A stretch of DNA of 64,000 bases from the NCBI RefSeq assembly GCF_019059575.1, contig NW_024881573.1, positions 1,069,001 through 1,133,000 on the forward strand. Reading direction: 5' to 3'. The notes under the pieces were generated by a model. That model was not told the origin of the DNA. It ran no database searches and was given only the letters and a program-made list of their open reading frames with translations. Both the position numbers and the translations under genes were made by a program. Every line of letters begins with the position of its first letter. The stretch's first letter is position 1. Below, in pieces: positions 32,940-44,815 of the stretch. The stretch comes from Amphibalanus amphitrite. Its lineage: Eukaryota; Arthropoda; Thecostraca; Balanomorpha; Balanidae.

Positions 32940-34861
32940 CAGGGGTCGGCAAATGGTGGGGCATGCCCCCTTTGGGGGTAATGACGCCCTTCGGCGGGGG
33001 GTAATGAGGGCCGCTGAGAAAACCTCATCTTTTTTAGAATTAATGGCTCCCTTGATGGGACAAACATCGCAACTGTTGTGCCCCAGGATTCAAAGATTAG
33101 TCGAGGTCAAACGCACAAAGCATGAACTGATTAGCTGGCGCATGTCAATTTTCATGTAGCTGCTCACCATTCCGTACAGTCGTTGAAAGTAACTGTCATG
33201 TACTAACCGGCGCTCTTCTATTGGCGTTTTCACAGTCTCTAACGCAAGGGAGAGGAGTCGTCCATTGCACCCTGACCTGGGCATCTCGGTCTCTGAGCTG
33301 GAGCTTTGCAGAAAAATTGAGCGTATTGCCTGTGAAGATAAGCAGCCGCTGCTACCCAAATTAAAGGTCGTTGGTCATTGGGTGACCTTCCATAGGTCAA
33401 TAACAACTGCCGGGTTAATCGGGTCCTGCTGTAACTTCTTGAAGTGAGATTTTTGGCCTGCCATGATCTCAAGAAAGATCTCACAAATCAACGGTTATTC
33501 GGGTTAAGGTCATGCCATTTTCAGGACAGATAAAAATGATCGGCTCGATGGTACAGTTTTTTTTTTTGTAATCCGACCCTTTTAACGTGATCTATTCCCG
33601 AAAAATACCCGCTACCTCTATACGTATGGGGGTTAACCCGCGCCCCGCTGGGGCTCCTGGATTTCTACGCCCTGCTGGAGGTGGAGGTTGAACACCCCCT
33701 ACTAACTTGGCTCCTGGGTCACTAGCGAAATGCCGTAGTCGGCGATCGAAAGAGCGTAAGAAATGATGAAGAAAAAATATGGTCACTTTTTAGGTCAAAT
33801 CAAAGGTCAGGTCAACAGAGGTCATCGAACGTAAAATTTTGCTAATTTCCAGGTCAACCTTTGACAGTTTTCGACAAACTGGCCTATAGCTCAGGAAAGG
33901 ATAGAGCTACAGCGCTGCGGAAAAACGCATTCGATAGCTCTCTTTAACGTTTTTTTCTGATGCCTGCCCTCAGATTCAACCGAAGATTAACGGTTTAGCC
34001 TGCAGGAGACAAAAACTGCCAAAATGTACGTTGCTTGCTGATAGTTTTTCTTAGATAACTTGTCACTCAAAACTTGCGCAAGAGCTCACTTTTATCAGCA
34101 TCGTGATCCTCCCGTCGAGAAGCATCGAAGGTTTTGTTGCACATCAGTCGATCCGTATCGTCGAGCTGAACACATCTAAGGCATTTTCATCGCTCTGGCA
34201 TGCCTTATACCATTCATGACCTGAAATGACCTCAGGGACATACAGCGGGGTTACGGGTGCAATTTTCCGGTTCAGCGGTCATGTTTGCTTGTAAATAAGA
34301 GTGTCACAGTGTTAGGAATGACACTGGTCCAAAAGAGGCGCCTTTCAATTTTCTACCATTTACTTTGCGTCCTCTCCCATTGATAATGGGAGAGGGCGTG
34401 TAATTGACCTTAACTTTGGTCACCGACATCAAATCTCCGAGATACAAATTTTGTACATGCTGTTGCCTTTATCAATTCCTGAAAGTTTGAAAGAGATCTG
34501 TCACTCAATGCAGCTAAAGCAGGCGTTACAGTCTTTACTGAGGTGAGGTCACTTGACGTGATCTGGTGACCTGACCTTGAGTGACTCTGGTCTGAAATAT
34601 TCACAACATGTGCAGAAACGATGTATGATCAATTGTTCCAAAATGGTGGCGCTCTGTGCCAACGTTTTTGAGATATTTGCGAGAAGCCGCAGGGGAGGGG
34701 GGCCTGCGGTTTCTCGCAGATATGGTATCCAAAGAGTCACGGAAAAGTATGGAATTTCAGCAACCTTGGTTGTATCACCAATGGGGTCTGGCAGGTGGGG
34801 GTAATGGCCCTGCCTGGCGCCAAAAAAGGGGGCACGACCCCGGAGGACCTGCCGACCACTG
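32940..34861. mobile_element. hAT non-autonomous element
   Basis: The 8-bp direct repeat CTTTAGGG (32,932-32,939 and 34,862-34,869) is perfect. Termini are CAGGGGTCGGCAAATG and CAGTGGTCGGCAGGTC, typical of hAT. No transposase. It encloses a TTAA-type element from 33,637. Confidence 0.92.
33637..34700 (+). mobile_element. TTAA-type element nested in hAT, right end lost
   Basis: TTAA (33,633-33,636) and CCCGCGCCCCGCTGG begin it. The body matches 2,782-3,370 and the reverse complement of 37,468-38,634. It fades at about 34,700 near GAAGCCGCAGGGG, without a terminal GGGTTAA. Confidence 0.7.
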
Positions 34862-35022
34862 CTTTAGGGCGAGAAATATCAACGTAGTGACGCACAGTGT
34901 CTCACTATTGGTCATAAAGGGTCAAAAATTTGGAGAAAGAGTATTTATGATTTTTTTTTTAGATTGGGCAAAAAAGTAAGAAATAAGATGACGATCAAAT
35001 GACAAAACATGCGTCAGATTAA

Positions 35023-35812
35023 CCCGGCAGTTGCTGGGGTATTTCCCCATCCGCCGTTTGCCGGGGGAGGGGGGGCGTTCAACGGCCCCAGCCGATAACT
35101 CGCGAACAAATAGGCGCAGCGAAACGCACGAGGCGGCAAACCAAAGAAGAACGCGACGAGACGATTCACATGAATACTTTAAAGTTGAATTTCGAGGTCA
35201 CAGGTCGGGTCAAGGTCAGGTCAAACACTTAAATCGGGCTTTCAGTAGCATGGACTTTAGAACCACGCAATCGGTGCCTCGCGTTTCGCGTTTCGATTAT
35301 ATCGTCATCCTAAATAAATTCAGTCATCAGTTGGTCCTAAACAATCTGTCACAACTGTCACAACTGTCATAACCCTTCATATAAGTGCTATGTATAAGTG
35401 TAAGTGTAATATAAGTGTATCATATCAGTGTAGTCAGATCAATGTAGGGGTCAGTCAAACATATAGGCCACTGGCCAGGGTCAAAGTCAGGTCAATCAGG
35501 TAAGCACATAACCCCGAAAATTAAAACTGGTACCTATTCGCAGCCCATGACACATGTTTTATGGGTACTTTTGGGCGTAGAACACGATGGTGACATTTAT
35601 TTTATCATACGAGTACGTGGTTGGTTGAAAAAAGATCAATTTCAGAAATGCATGCATCATGGTCGTGAAGTAGTCACGAGAAATTGTCAACATTCAGTTC
35701 AAGATTTTGGAAAATGTAGAAAGATGATCAAAAACCATAGATAGCCATTTGATTTGCCATGGTATTGGCAGTGTACTGGCGCTTACAGCATGTCTGTATG
35801 TCTGTTCTGTCA
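35023..35812 (+). mobile_element. TTAA-type element, 3' truncated
   Basis: TTAA (35,019-35,022) then CCCGGCAGTTGCTGGGGTA. The body aligns with 47,992-48,850 up to TGTCTGTTCTGT at 35,812 and then stops. The subterminal hairpin at about 35,060-35,090 is imperfect. Confidence 0.75.
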
Positions 35813-35901
35813 GTGGATATCCATATCCATACTCCAGGATATCCATACACGTTTGCACGATATCCATACTCCAGGTGCAGGGGCGAGCAGTTACTTCTTA
35901 C

Positions 35902-36185
35902 GAGGGGTGCGGAGTCGAAGTCAGAGTCGGAGTCAGAGTCGGAGTCGGAGTCAGAGTCGCCCAGAGTCGTGGCAACGAGCCAGGAGTCGGAGTCAGAGTC
36001 GGGGTCGGTCAGGAGCCCGCAGTGGAAGTCGGAGTCGGTCCGAATCGGAACAGCTCCATCACGACTCCGAAACACTGGCAGGGGTCCGGAGTCGGAGACA
36101 GAGTCGGCCGGAGTCATGGCAACGAGTCAGGAGTCGGAGTCGTAGTCGGAGTCGTATTTGGCGCCACCACGACTCCGCAACCCTA
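35902..36185. mobile_element. hAT-like MITE made of GGAGTC repeats
   Basis: CTTCTTAC direct repeats (35,894-35,901 and 36,186-36,193) flank GAGGGGTGCGGAGTCG on the left and TAGGGTTGCGGAGTCG (inverted) on the right. Nearly the whole 284-bp interior is GGAGTC/AGAGTC hexamer repeats. Ser/Arg- and Glu/Ser-rich open frames here are artefacts. Confidence 0.75.
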
Positions 36186-36193
36186 CTTCTTAC

Positions 36194-36505
36194 CATCATT
36201 TATTAGGATAAGCGATTGCACGACTGACGAGCCGACCTGGTGCTAACGAAGCGACGGGGAGGTACGCCTCGGGAGATAAAGCTTCACGGACGATTTTGCG
36301 CACAAGTGCGCAGTCTGCCTTTACGTTCCCCTTACGCAGAATTGAACAGAGATTTATTCTGCCAAAAAGCTCAATGGAGGTCGATGGAGAACTTTTTGTA
36401 TGTCCAATGAAACATAAACGTAATTTTGCAAATGTTGCTGTGGTGACACTGCAAACAGAATGCAATGCCGTTCCTGATTTTGAACGCGCATGGGAAAAAG
36501 AGTCA
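36194..36505. other. Carrier sequence between hAT elements
   Basis: Non-coding sequence belonging to the CACTA-like carrier or its flank; no feature recognised. Confidence 0.4.
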
Positions 36506-36680
36506 CTCCACTCCAGGGGCGCACCCAGGATTTTCCAGGGGAGGGGGCCCGGGCTCAAAGGGGCCTCCGTGTTCCGCTTGCCAGGGGGCCTTTTCTCTAT
36601 CGAGGGGGCCTCCAAATGGCTTACTTTTTGACGGCCTCTGTATGTTTGGTGACGTTCTTAGCGTTATTAGTAAAGCTTAA

Positions 36681-38887
36681 CCCTCACCCTGGCAGGGGGG
36701 TCGATGCGACCCCCCCTAAGGTTTTTCAAAGATAGCGTAAAATTGGCGGCGCGCAACGCCGCTAAATTTGGCACAACCTATGGGGCAACATTTTTTCATG
36801 TGATCTGCAAATTTCAGGTCCGGTCGACCTTGGGTCAGGCCACCATGTCAGAAAAACGGGTACAAGGTTATGGTCAAATTTAATTTTTTTATGTACCTGT
36901 CCAACGCACAGTTTTGGACTGATTTCCTTCAAACTTTCAGGATGTGCTAAGTTCACCGAGCTGTATAATATGTAGTTCGTTTTTTATGTCACTGACCTGA
37001 GGTCAGTTAGGGGTCATTACGTCGTAATGTTAAGCCTATGGGAAAATATTCAAATAACTCCTATTCGGAAAATATAGAGATGTCCGCTTCGTTGTATCCC
37101 TTTTGTTCTTTGATACCACAGTACTTAACATAATGTCACTCGGTGTTTCTTTGTTTGGTGTACTTATCTAAGGTTCAGGTCAAATGAGGTCAACTCAGGT
37201 CAAATGACGTTTGTGCCGATAACTTGTCACATAATAGAACAGGTTTCAAAATGGTATCATTCTGTTCCTCTTGAACAGCTGAGTCGAATGATATGCAACA
37301 TTAAGCATTTCAACCATTCCTAAGACTTAAGTTTTACTTAAGTTGTGCACTTAAGTACACTTTAATACCTACACTTTTAAGTACACTTAAGCAAACAAAA
37401 AAAGTATATCATTCGACACGCCTTGACGTGCTGAGTTCACTGGTGCTTTTGTTTTGCTCTATCTTAACCCGCGCCGGGCCGGGGGGTGTTTGAACACCCC
37501 CCCCCCCCCCGGCGGCTTTTCGCAGCTCCGCGCCGCCGTTTTTAACACACCTGTTCGTGCATCTTTTCCGCACATGCTGTGAAAATTTCAGACCCAGGTC
37601 TCTCAAGGTCAGGTCAGAAACAAATTAGAATGTTCGTCATGGCTACACCGACCGCACGATTGCCTTGAAACTTTCAGCGATTGATGAGAGTAACAGTGTA
37701 TCTCGTGTATCCTATAAAAGCGTGTATAAAAACCTATTAAACGTGTATCTCGGAATTTCGATATCGGTGACCTAAGGTCAGGTCAATTTTGCGGCCTCTC
37801 TATTATAATTCAATGGGAGAAAATTGAAAGGCGTCTGTTTTGCACGAACGCCATTCTAGACACTCTCAAACATCGGGATGTAGGTAAAATGGACACACTG
37901 AACCCGAAAATTGCACCTGTGACCCGGAGTGTGACCCCTCGTTCTGAGATGTCCCCGAGGTCATCTCAGGTCACGAATAGTATCTAACAGTTTTTTGCTA
38001 ATAACTTCTGATAGAGGCATGATAGAGCGATGAAAACGCCTTAGATGTGTTCGGCTCGACGATGCGGATCGACTGATATGCAACATGACCTTTTCCGGTC
38101 AGGTCCTGAGGTCAAATTTTTAAGTTGACTTTTCAAGGTCAACTTATAGTTCATTCGACGCGTTTTGACAAGAGGAACACGATTCTGGCAAAAGTAATGT
38201 CGTGGCTTTTTTGAGTCAGAAGTTATTGCCGAAAAACACTGTTCGTAAAAAACGGCTATTTTTGGAGTTTTTGCCCTCTGGAGGCTAAACCGTTGACCTG
38301 AGGTCAAATCTGAGGACATATTGGCGAAAGAGCGTCAAAAGAGCTATCGAATGCGCTTTTCCGCGGCGCTGTAGCTCTATCGGTTCCCGAGTTAGCCGTT
38401 GGCAGTTTCCAAAATGTTGAAATAGCCAACATTTTACCTTTGGTGACCTCTGGTAACCTGACCTTTGACCTGACCCAAAAAATGACTGAAGTGTTTTCGT
38501 ACTTATTTTGGACGCTCTTTTGAATGCCGCTTACCGCGTGTCGCTACGTGACCCAGGAGCCGAGTTAGAAGGGGGGTTTTCAGACACCCCCCCCGGCCCG
38601 GCGCGGAAGTCGCGGAGCACCTGCCCGGCGCGGGTTAATTAGATCAAAAGTTATCAGCGAAAACTTTTGACCTGTTTTAGCAAATTTTTTACAATTATAC
38701 CTCCCAAAAACCCCTAAATATTGACCTAGAGCAACCAAATTTGCACAGGGACGAGGATTTTAAGAGGGCCACCTACCTACCAAATTTGGTATTTCTAGGT
38801 GCCATAGGATCCAATCGCGAGGGGGGTCGCATCGACCCCCCCCCCCTCTGCCAGGCCGCGTTATGAAAAATGCCCTGCCAGGGCGAG
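36681..38887. mobile_element. TTAA-type element interrupted by a second one
   Basis: TTAA (36,677-36,680) precedes CCCTCACCCTGGCAGGGG. The right end CCCTGCCAGGGCGAGG (to about 38,887) has lost TTAA and abuts the minisatellite. Both ends carry the hairpin G-run, TCG-nnn-CGA, C-run (about 36,695 and 38,822). Excluding the nested copy the element is about 1.0 kb. Confidence 0.8.
37468..38634. mobile_element. TTAA-target MITE, complete, nested
   Basis: TTAA (37,464-37,467 and 38,635-38,638) flank perfect inverted termini CCCGCGCCGGGC. Left hairpin: G-run, GTGTT-TG-AACAC, C-run (about 37,482-37,510). Length 1,167 bp, almost the same as 30,142-31,307. Body paralogues are at 2,782 and 33,637. Confidence 0.92.
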
Positions 38888-40240
38888 GCGCTGCCCGGAT
38901 AGGACCTCTTGTGAAGAGGGGCCTCCTATCCAGAGATGGCCTCTTTCCCAGAGACGGTCTCCTTCCAGAGGGGATCCAGAGAGAGTCCTGCCAGAAGGGG
39001 CCTCTTGTGCAGAGGGAGCCTTCCATCAGGAGAGGGCATAAAGGGTCTCGTTCAAGAGGCCAGAGGGGCCTCCTGACTCCTGCCCAGAAAGGGCCCCTGT
39101 GCAGAGGAAGCCTCGGGGTCTCCTGCCCATAAAGGAGCTCCTGCCAGATGGGGCCTCCTGGCTCCTGCCTAGATAGGGCCCTCTGTGCAGAAGGGAGCGT
39201 CCCATCCAGAAGGGGCCTCCTAAGCATAAAAGGTCCTCTGCCAGAGGGGACTCCTGCCCATAAAGGGTCTCCTGCCAGAGGGGGCCTCCTGGCTCCTGCC
39301 CACAAAGGGCCTCCTGTGCAGAGGGAGTCTCGGGGCCTCCTGCCCATATAGGATCTCCTGCCAGAGGGGGCCTCCTGGCTCCTACCCAGATAGGACATTT
39401 TGTGCAGAGGGGGCCTCCTGACTGCTGCCAAGATATGTCCTCTTATGCAGAGAGAGACTCCCATCCAGAGAGGGCCTCCTGCCCAGAAAGGGTCTCCTGC
39501 AAGAGGCCAGAGGGGCCCCCTGACTCCGGCCCAGAAAGGGCCCCTAAGTAGAGGAAACCTCGGGGCCTCCTGCCCAGTATAAGATTTCCTGCCAGAGGGG
39601 GCCTCCTGCCCAGTATAAGATTTCCTGCCAGAGGGGGCCTCCTGGCTCCCACCCAGATAGGGCCATCTGTGCAGAAGGGAGCCTCCCATGCAGAAGGGGC
39701 CTGCTAAGCAGAAAAGGTGTCCTGCCAGAGGGGCCTCCTGCCTATAAAGGCTTTCCTGCCAGAGGGGGCCTCCTGCTCCTGTCCAGAAAGGGCCTCCTGT
39801 GAAGAGCGAGCCTCGGGGGCCTCCTGCTCATGAATGATCTCCTGCCAGAGGGGGCCTCTTGATTCCTGCCCAGATAGGGCCTCTTGTGAGAGGTGCCTCA
39901 AATCCAGAAGGGGCCTCCTGTGCATAAAAGGTCCCCTGCCAGACGGGGCCTCCTGCCCATCAAGGGTCGCTTACCAGAGGGGGCCTCCTGTGCAGAGGGA
40001 GCCTCGGGGGCCTCCTGCCCATGAAGGATCTCCTGCCAGAGGGGGCCTCTTGATTCCTGCCCAGATAGGGCCTCCTGTGAGAAGGTGCCTCACATCCAGA
40101 AGGGGCCTCCTGCCCATCAAGGGTCGCCTACCAGAGGGGGCCTCCTGGCCTCTGCCCAGATAGTGCATCTTGTGCAGAATTATAGTAGGTTAGGCAGGAA
40201 AGTCAAGTGTAAAAGTACCCTAAGCGGTGCTCAGGGGGCC
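38888..40240. repeat. G/C-rich minisatellite (GGGCCTCCTG)
   Basis: Tandem, diverged units such as CAGAGGGGGCCTCCTGCCCA and AGAAAGGGCCTCCTG fill about 1.3 kb inside the hAT element. The related GGGGGCCT phrase occurs in the hAT ends, suggesting amplification of element-internal sequence. All frames are long and open, including a 309-codon frame on the minus strand; none resembles a protein family. Confidence 0.88.
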
Positions 40241-40615
40241 TCCTAATTATGACCGAGCGGGGGGGGGGGGCCGGGCCCCAAGGCCCCCCCCCCCTTGGGT
40301 GCGCCACTGCTCCACTCGATAGCCAACATAACAAGAATTATTTTGATATATAATAATCCAGTTTTACAACGTCATGGAGGTACTCCACATGCTATCACCA
40401 GCGCGGTTGTTTAAACCTTTGACGGCGCACCAAAAAAGCCACTATCAGAAACTCCCGATTCCACGTACGATAATGGAGACTTAATGCGCAACTAAATATT
40501 TTTTTTTCTGCCCAATTCAAAACGTGTCATCAATTTCCAACAGAATGACACCCCAAATATACATATATTCCGAAATTGCCCACGGCCATCCGTGAGGCCG
40601 TTTCCAACCATAGTG

Positions 40616-43600
40616 CGCGCCGCCGCGGCAACCCCTCCCCCCCCCCCCCCCCCGCCGGCCGCCGCCCGGCCGCCCGGCCGCCCGCCGCCCAGCCGCCCCG
40701 CCGACCGCCGCTCGGCCACCCCGCCGGCCGCCGCGCTGTCTCTCCGAGCCGGACTGTCACCTGCCACCGCCTGAGGCCGCCGGCCGTGCCTTTGTCTCCC
40801 GGCGGCACCTCCCTCCCGCCAGCCCCGCCCCGCCGCGCGCACCCCGGCCTGACCACCCTCCCATCCCGGGCCGCCGCCCGCGGCCCCTAGCCGCCCGTCT
40901 GTTTGCTTAGCGCTGCCTTTCCCACCGGTGCCCATTCCATCGCGCTCGCCCTGCTCATATACTCGCGTCCCTCTCTTACACTGACGACAAACAACTCGCT
41001 ATAACAATAACACTAACTAGCTATGACATTTCCGAGATCAGCTGATCTTTCATGTCATACCAAACTGTCATGCCCGCCGCGCTCTTCACCACCGCTATCA
41101 CAGCCGGCCGTCTCTCCCGTTTGCCATTTTCCACCTAAGCCTGAGGGCTGTTCACGGGCCCTGTGTGCGGTCGGACCGTACACAGCCTCCAAGCTCCGCC
41201 CACTGCGTCCCCACGTCAGCCTTCCGTCACCGCACAGCAGCGACCGCTGTGGCCGGTCGGACTGGCCACAGCGGACCGTCCACCATGACGTCATGACGCA
41301 GCCATGACGTCAGAGCCGTCTACCCATCCCCCTGGTCACCCTGCCAGTCACTGCGGCGCCTCTCTGGACCGGGACCGGGCTGTCTCCGGCCACCGCCGCG
41401 CCAGCCGCACGTTTGTTTACTGGCGTCCCCCCTTAGCTGGTGCACTTGTCTCGCCGCGCTCACCGCCGCGACCGGTCCCTGGCCACCCTATCAGTTTCGG
41501 GCCGGTGGCCCCCAGCCGTAAGTCTGTTTGCTTAGCGCCGCCCTCCTCACCAGCGCTCGTTGTTTTGCGCTCATCTGTCGCAGAACGCTGCGTCCATAGT
41601 TGTGTGGTGGTTAGCGTGACGGTTCCGTTTGTGCGCCGTTAGGACTATCGCCAGGGTGTCCCGGTTCGATCCCAGGTGGCGCCGGACCTTTGCGCTGCGT
41701 TAGGCAATGTATCTTCAGCACAGGGGGCTGCGCGCCTGCGCATCGCGCCTTTGTCGCCACCTACGCCGCTACGTCACGAGCCGTCACGCTGCTGCCGGTC
41801 ATGCCCGTTACACGGTCACCGCGTCTGTCATATGCTGCTGTCAAGCCACCGCCACCGGCCGACCTGTCAGGTTCATCGCACGAGCTGCCTATCCGTCACA
41901 TACCGCTACCACGCCGATGCCGTCACGCCGCTGCCGACAACCTGGCACTGTCACGCCGCTACGGACAATCATCTATCATCCCCGCCGCACAGGCTGTCCG
42001 CCTGTCACGAACCACTGCCACGCCGCCGCTGACACTTCTGTCATGTCTAACGCACTGAGTGTCCGTCCGCCATTTATGTAGGTACTGCTATCACGCTGCT
42101 TCCGACCGTTCACGATCATGTCTAGCCCAAGCGCCCGGACCGACACGTCTCCCACATACCGCCGCCATGCTGACACTCCAGTTCTACCCATCCCGGCCGC
42201 CGCCCGGACCACCCCGTACGTCTTAACCGCTGCCGCGCCGCCGCGCCGCCAACGGCACCGGGCACACCTACCACGGCAATCGCCAGGCCCACCCCCTCTG
42301 TCACATACCACCATCCCGCCGTTACCACAAGCACTCCTATCATCTACCCATAACCCCGGCTGTCATGCCGCCGCCGACAGAACCTTCGTCATGCCAGCGC
42401 TCTAGCCGCAGGCCTGTCACACGTCAGCGTCACTCCGCCGCTGACAGAGCAACGGTCATGTCCGACGCCGACGGCGGCCCGTGTACCACGCCGTCCCCCA
42501 CCCGCCGCCTAGACCGCCCGCCGACAGCACTCGTTCCGCCGCGCCCGCCGCCGCGGCCGGCCTGATAACCCTCTCGTCTCGGGCCGTTGCTCGTAGGCGC
42601 CTGTTTGCTCAGCGCCCTCCCCCTCCCCCCCCCCACAACCGCTCTTGTACCGCGTTCGCTCGCCGCGGACAAGCGCAGCCTCGTGTTGTGTTGGTTAGAG
42701 TGCGGGAAACCGCCGGGCGCCGGTGTGACAATTCGGGCCAAATCGCCCGGTGACCAGCTTGATTCCAGGAATCGGCGGACTTGTACGCATCGTTGTGAGG
42801 TATCCGTCCCTACCAGGAATAATTTTGTCTACCTGAATGTTAGGAGACAATAAAGATAAACAAGACCCCTCCCGACACATGATTTGTGAGACAGTCACAA
42901 GCTACCTAGGTGGCGCATCCTATCCACCATTGCACATCTGTTGCATCTGTATTTCAGTTATATTCTATTATCATTTACATTAACAGCGCTTCTCGCCGGA
43001 TCACTTCAAAGACGACGGTTCTCACTTGACTTTGCCCCATAACTGTGCCAAACTGACTAGGCGTCCCTCCCATCTCACGTCAGTCCAACAACTCCACTTA
43101 CACTGTCGATTGTCGAACACGCCTCAACAATGTCCCACCGCTGCTGTCATGCCTCTCCGGACACCCCGTGCCGTGCCCGACACGGGCGTCTTACCCGTTG
43201 CCTATACTACTGTCATGTCCTGCCGACAGCCCTCAGCCCTGAGCCCAGCGCAGCGGTATACGCACGCCGCGGCTAACAGCCGCACCGTAACGTTTCGCAA
43301 TTACCGTACGACCGTCACGTATGTACTGACACCATGCCCTGCGCTGTCACTGACCGGCTCACCGCACATAGTCCTATAGCGACAGCCGCCATGCCGCCGC
43401 TAGAAAACGCACCGACTCACGCCGCCTTGCCATCTAACACATCAGTCGTGCCGCCGCTGACCGCACCCCCATACCGCCCGTTCGCCCGTTCGCCATGTCG
43501 TTCCCACCGCCGCCTAACCCGCTGTCGGAGGCCGCGCCGTCCCTCGGGCTCGGACTGCGGCCAGCCACCGCCGGCGATCGCCAACCGCGCGCTTGTTTGC

Positions 43601-43980
43601 TAGGTGCCCACTCTCCTCCCTGCCCGCACTTGTATGGGCGACGCCGTTATCCGCCGGCCTCCCACCCGCTCTTGGCAGCCCTCGCGGCTCAGTGGTTTGC
43701 CCGGGCGGCATGTGCGCCGTTTGTCTCTGGGATCCCAGTGACCAGGCTCAGTCCCAGATAGCTATGGAAGTTGTACAGCGATACCGGGCGCGAAACTTAG
43801 CGCTGCGCCCCTGCTACGCCCCGTTTCCACTCACTTTCTACCCAGCGTGGCCGGTTGGTGACGCATTAAACGTTTGCTAATGCTATCCCGTGACCTCACA
43901 GCGGCCGTCACCGAGCTCGTTTATTCCACCCCAAAAGTCCCGGGGTACTTATAATCCCCCGCGCCCGCATGGCATACCTC
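40616..43980. repeat. GC-rich tandem array with tRNA-like units
   Basis: Degenerate units of about 1.0-1.1 kb: the phrase TCTGTTTGCTTAGCGCC or a close variant recurs near 40,895, 41,525, 42,600 and 43,585. A tRNA-like segment follows the last three (about 41,604, 42,660 and 43,685). Between them are runs of short GTCACGCCGCCGCTGACA-like units. The left part before 32,635 belongs to the same repeat. CpG-rich; no supported protein. Confidence 0.65.
41604..41685 (+). other. tRNA-like pol III unit in the GC-rich array
   Basis: GTGTGGTGGTTAGCGTGACGG resembles an A box region and GGTTCGATCCC is a perfect B box 50 bases on. Diverged equivalents lie at about 42,660-42,770 and 43,685-43,760, so it is part of the repeat unit, not a lone tRNA. 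Confidence 0.5.
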
Positions 43981-44026
43981 ATGCCGCCCCTTGCCGGCAT
44001 CGTGCCCATACATTTGGGCAAATTTT

Positions 44027-44667
44027 GGCGTCTTTCAGCTAGGGAGAGCTGCTGCTGGAACACACGCAATAGGAGCTGGCGGAGGTCGAGGCCGCACTAC
44101 GCCAAATCCTCCCGGATACCGAGGTAAAAGACGGGTAGGTCCGGCCCCTCAGTTCAGGCTCATCACACCACGCAGGCACCGGCGACGCCAACGTTAATGG
44201 TCTTTTCACGTCAGTTCCGTGCAAAATACATTAACGCTTGGCGTTAGAGGTGCAACCGGCCCCCCGTTTCCTGGAGATGCCCGGCATATGAGGGAGCCGG
44301 CCACAGAGGGTGCGGGCGCCAATAGGAGGCTAGATAAGCGCCAGCGGTCGGGTAAGCAAATACGGCCCGCCCGGCCTGGCGAGGACACTGCGCCGGCCGC
44401 CGGGCACCTCCAGTGCGTGAGTGGCACGTCAGACGGCGGCCGCTCATGTTTTTCGTTTTTTTTTTATTTCTTATTTTTCCTTTGTCTCCTTCCGTCAACT
44501 CCGGCGTCTTTCAGCTAGGGAGAGCTGGAACACACGCAATGGGAGCTGGCGGAGGTCGAGGCCGCACTACGCCAAATCCTCCCGGATACCGAGGTAAGAG
44601 ACGGGTAGGTCCGGCCCCTCAGTTCAGGCTCATCACACCACGCAGGCACCGGCGACGCCAACGTTAA
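44027..44667. repeat. Direct repeats bracketing a copy of the 260-bp repeat
   Basis: GGCGTCTTTCAGCTAGGGAG begins a 171-base unit (44,027-44,197) and a 165-base unit (44,503-44,667), which differ mainly by six extra bases (CTGCTG) and one A/G. Between them lies 44,196-44,456, the near-identical partner of 31,541-31,800, and a T-rich spacer. The arrangement could be a tandem duplication invaded by the 260-bp repeat or a short composite element. Confidence 0.8.
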
Positions 44668-44815
44668 CGTAAATTTCCGTCGATTTCTGGCGCTGCCGGG
44701 GTATTTCTCCCAAAAGCCCCCTCCTCCTGGATCCGCCAGTGGGGTCTTGGCCGGAGCTCTGTTCGTACCCCGTTTATTTATCAGCAGGCTGCGACCATGC
44801 TACTTCTTGGCTCCT

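Larger units (their letters stand above)
36514..40309. mobile_element. hAT non-autonomous element, 3.8 kb
   Basis: The 8-bp direct repeat CTCCACTC (36,506-36,513 and 40,310-40,317) is perfect. Ends are CAGGGGCGCACCCAGG and CAGTGGCGCACCCAAGG (inverted), each followed by a G-run and GGGCCCGGGC/GGGCCCGGCC. No transposase. Its interior consists of two nested TTAA elements and a GGGCCTCCTG minisatellite. Confidence 0.92.
32635..40615. mobile_element. CACTA-like element with five-level nest
   Basis: Inverted termini CACTATGGTTGGAAACGG continue through CCTCACGGATGGCCG on both sides. Both flanks are CCG-rich, with the shared phrase CGGCAACCCCTCCCC, so the target duplication is not certain (CGC if the termini are extended by two bases). 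Removing the hAT elements at 32,940-34,861, 35,902-36,185 and 36,514-40,309 and the TTAA piece at 35,023-35,812 leaves little over 1 kb of non-coding carrier. It belongs to the same family as 16,311-18,967. Confidence 0.65.

Noticed and set aside
32932-34869. Telomere-like TTAGGG
   Set aside because: Single TTTAGGG occurrences are the 8-bp target duplication of an hAT element, not a telomeric array.
35749-36246. Apparent SR-rich or Glu/Ser-rich proteins
   Set aside because: They arise from GGAGTC hexamers inside an hAT MITE.
38760-39689. 309-codon open frame on the minus strand with Gly/Pro/Arg repeats
   Set aside because: It lies in the GGGCCTCCTG minisatellite; stops are absent because the unit lacks them, other frames are also open, and no family resemblance exists.
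40530-43761. Many Pro/Ala/Arg-rich open frames
   Set aside because: The region is a degenerate GC-rich tandem repeat and frames are open on both strands.
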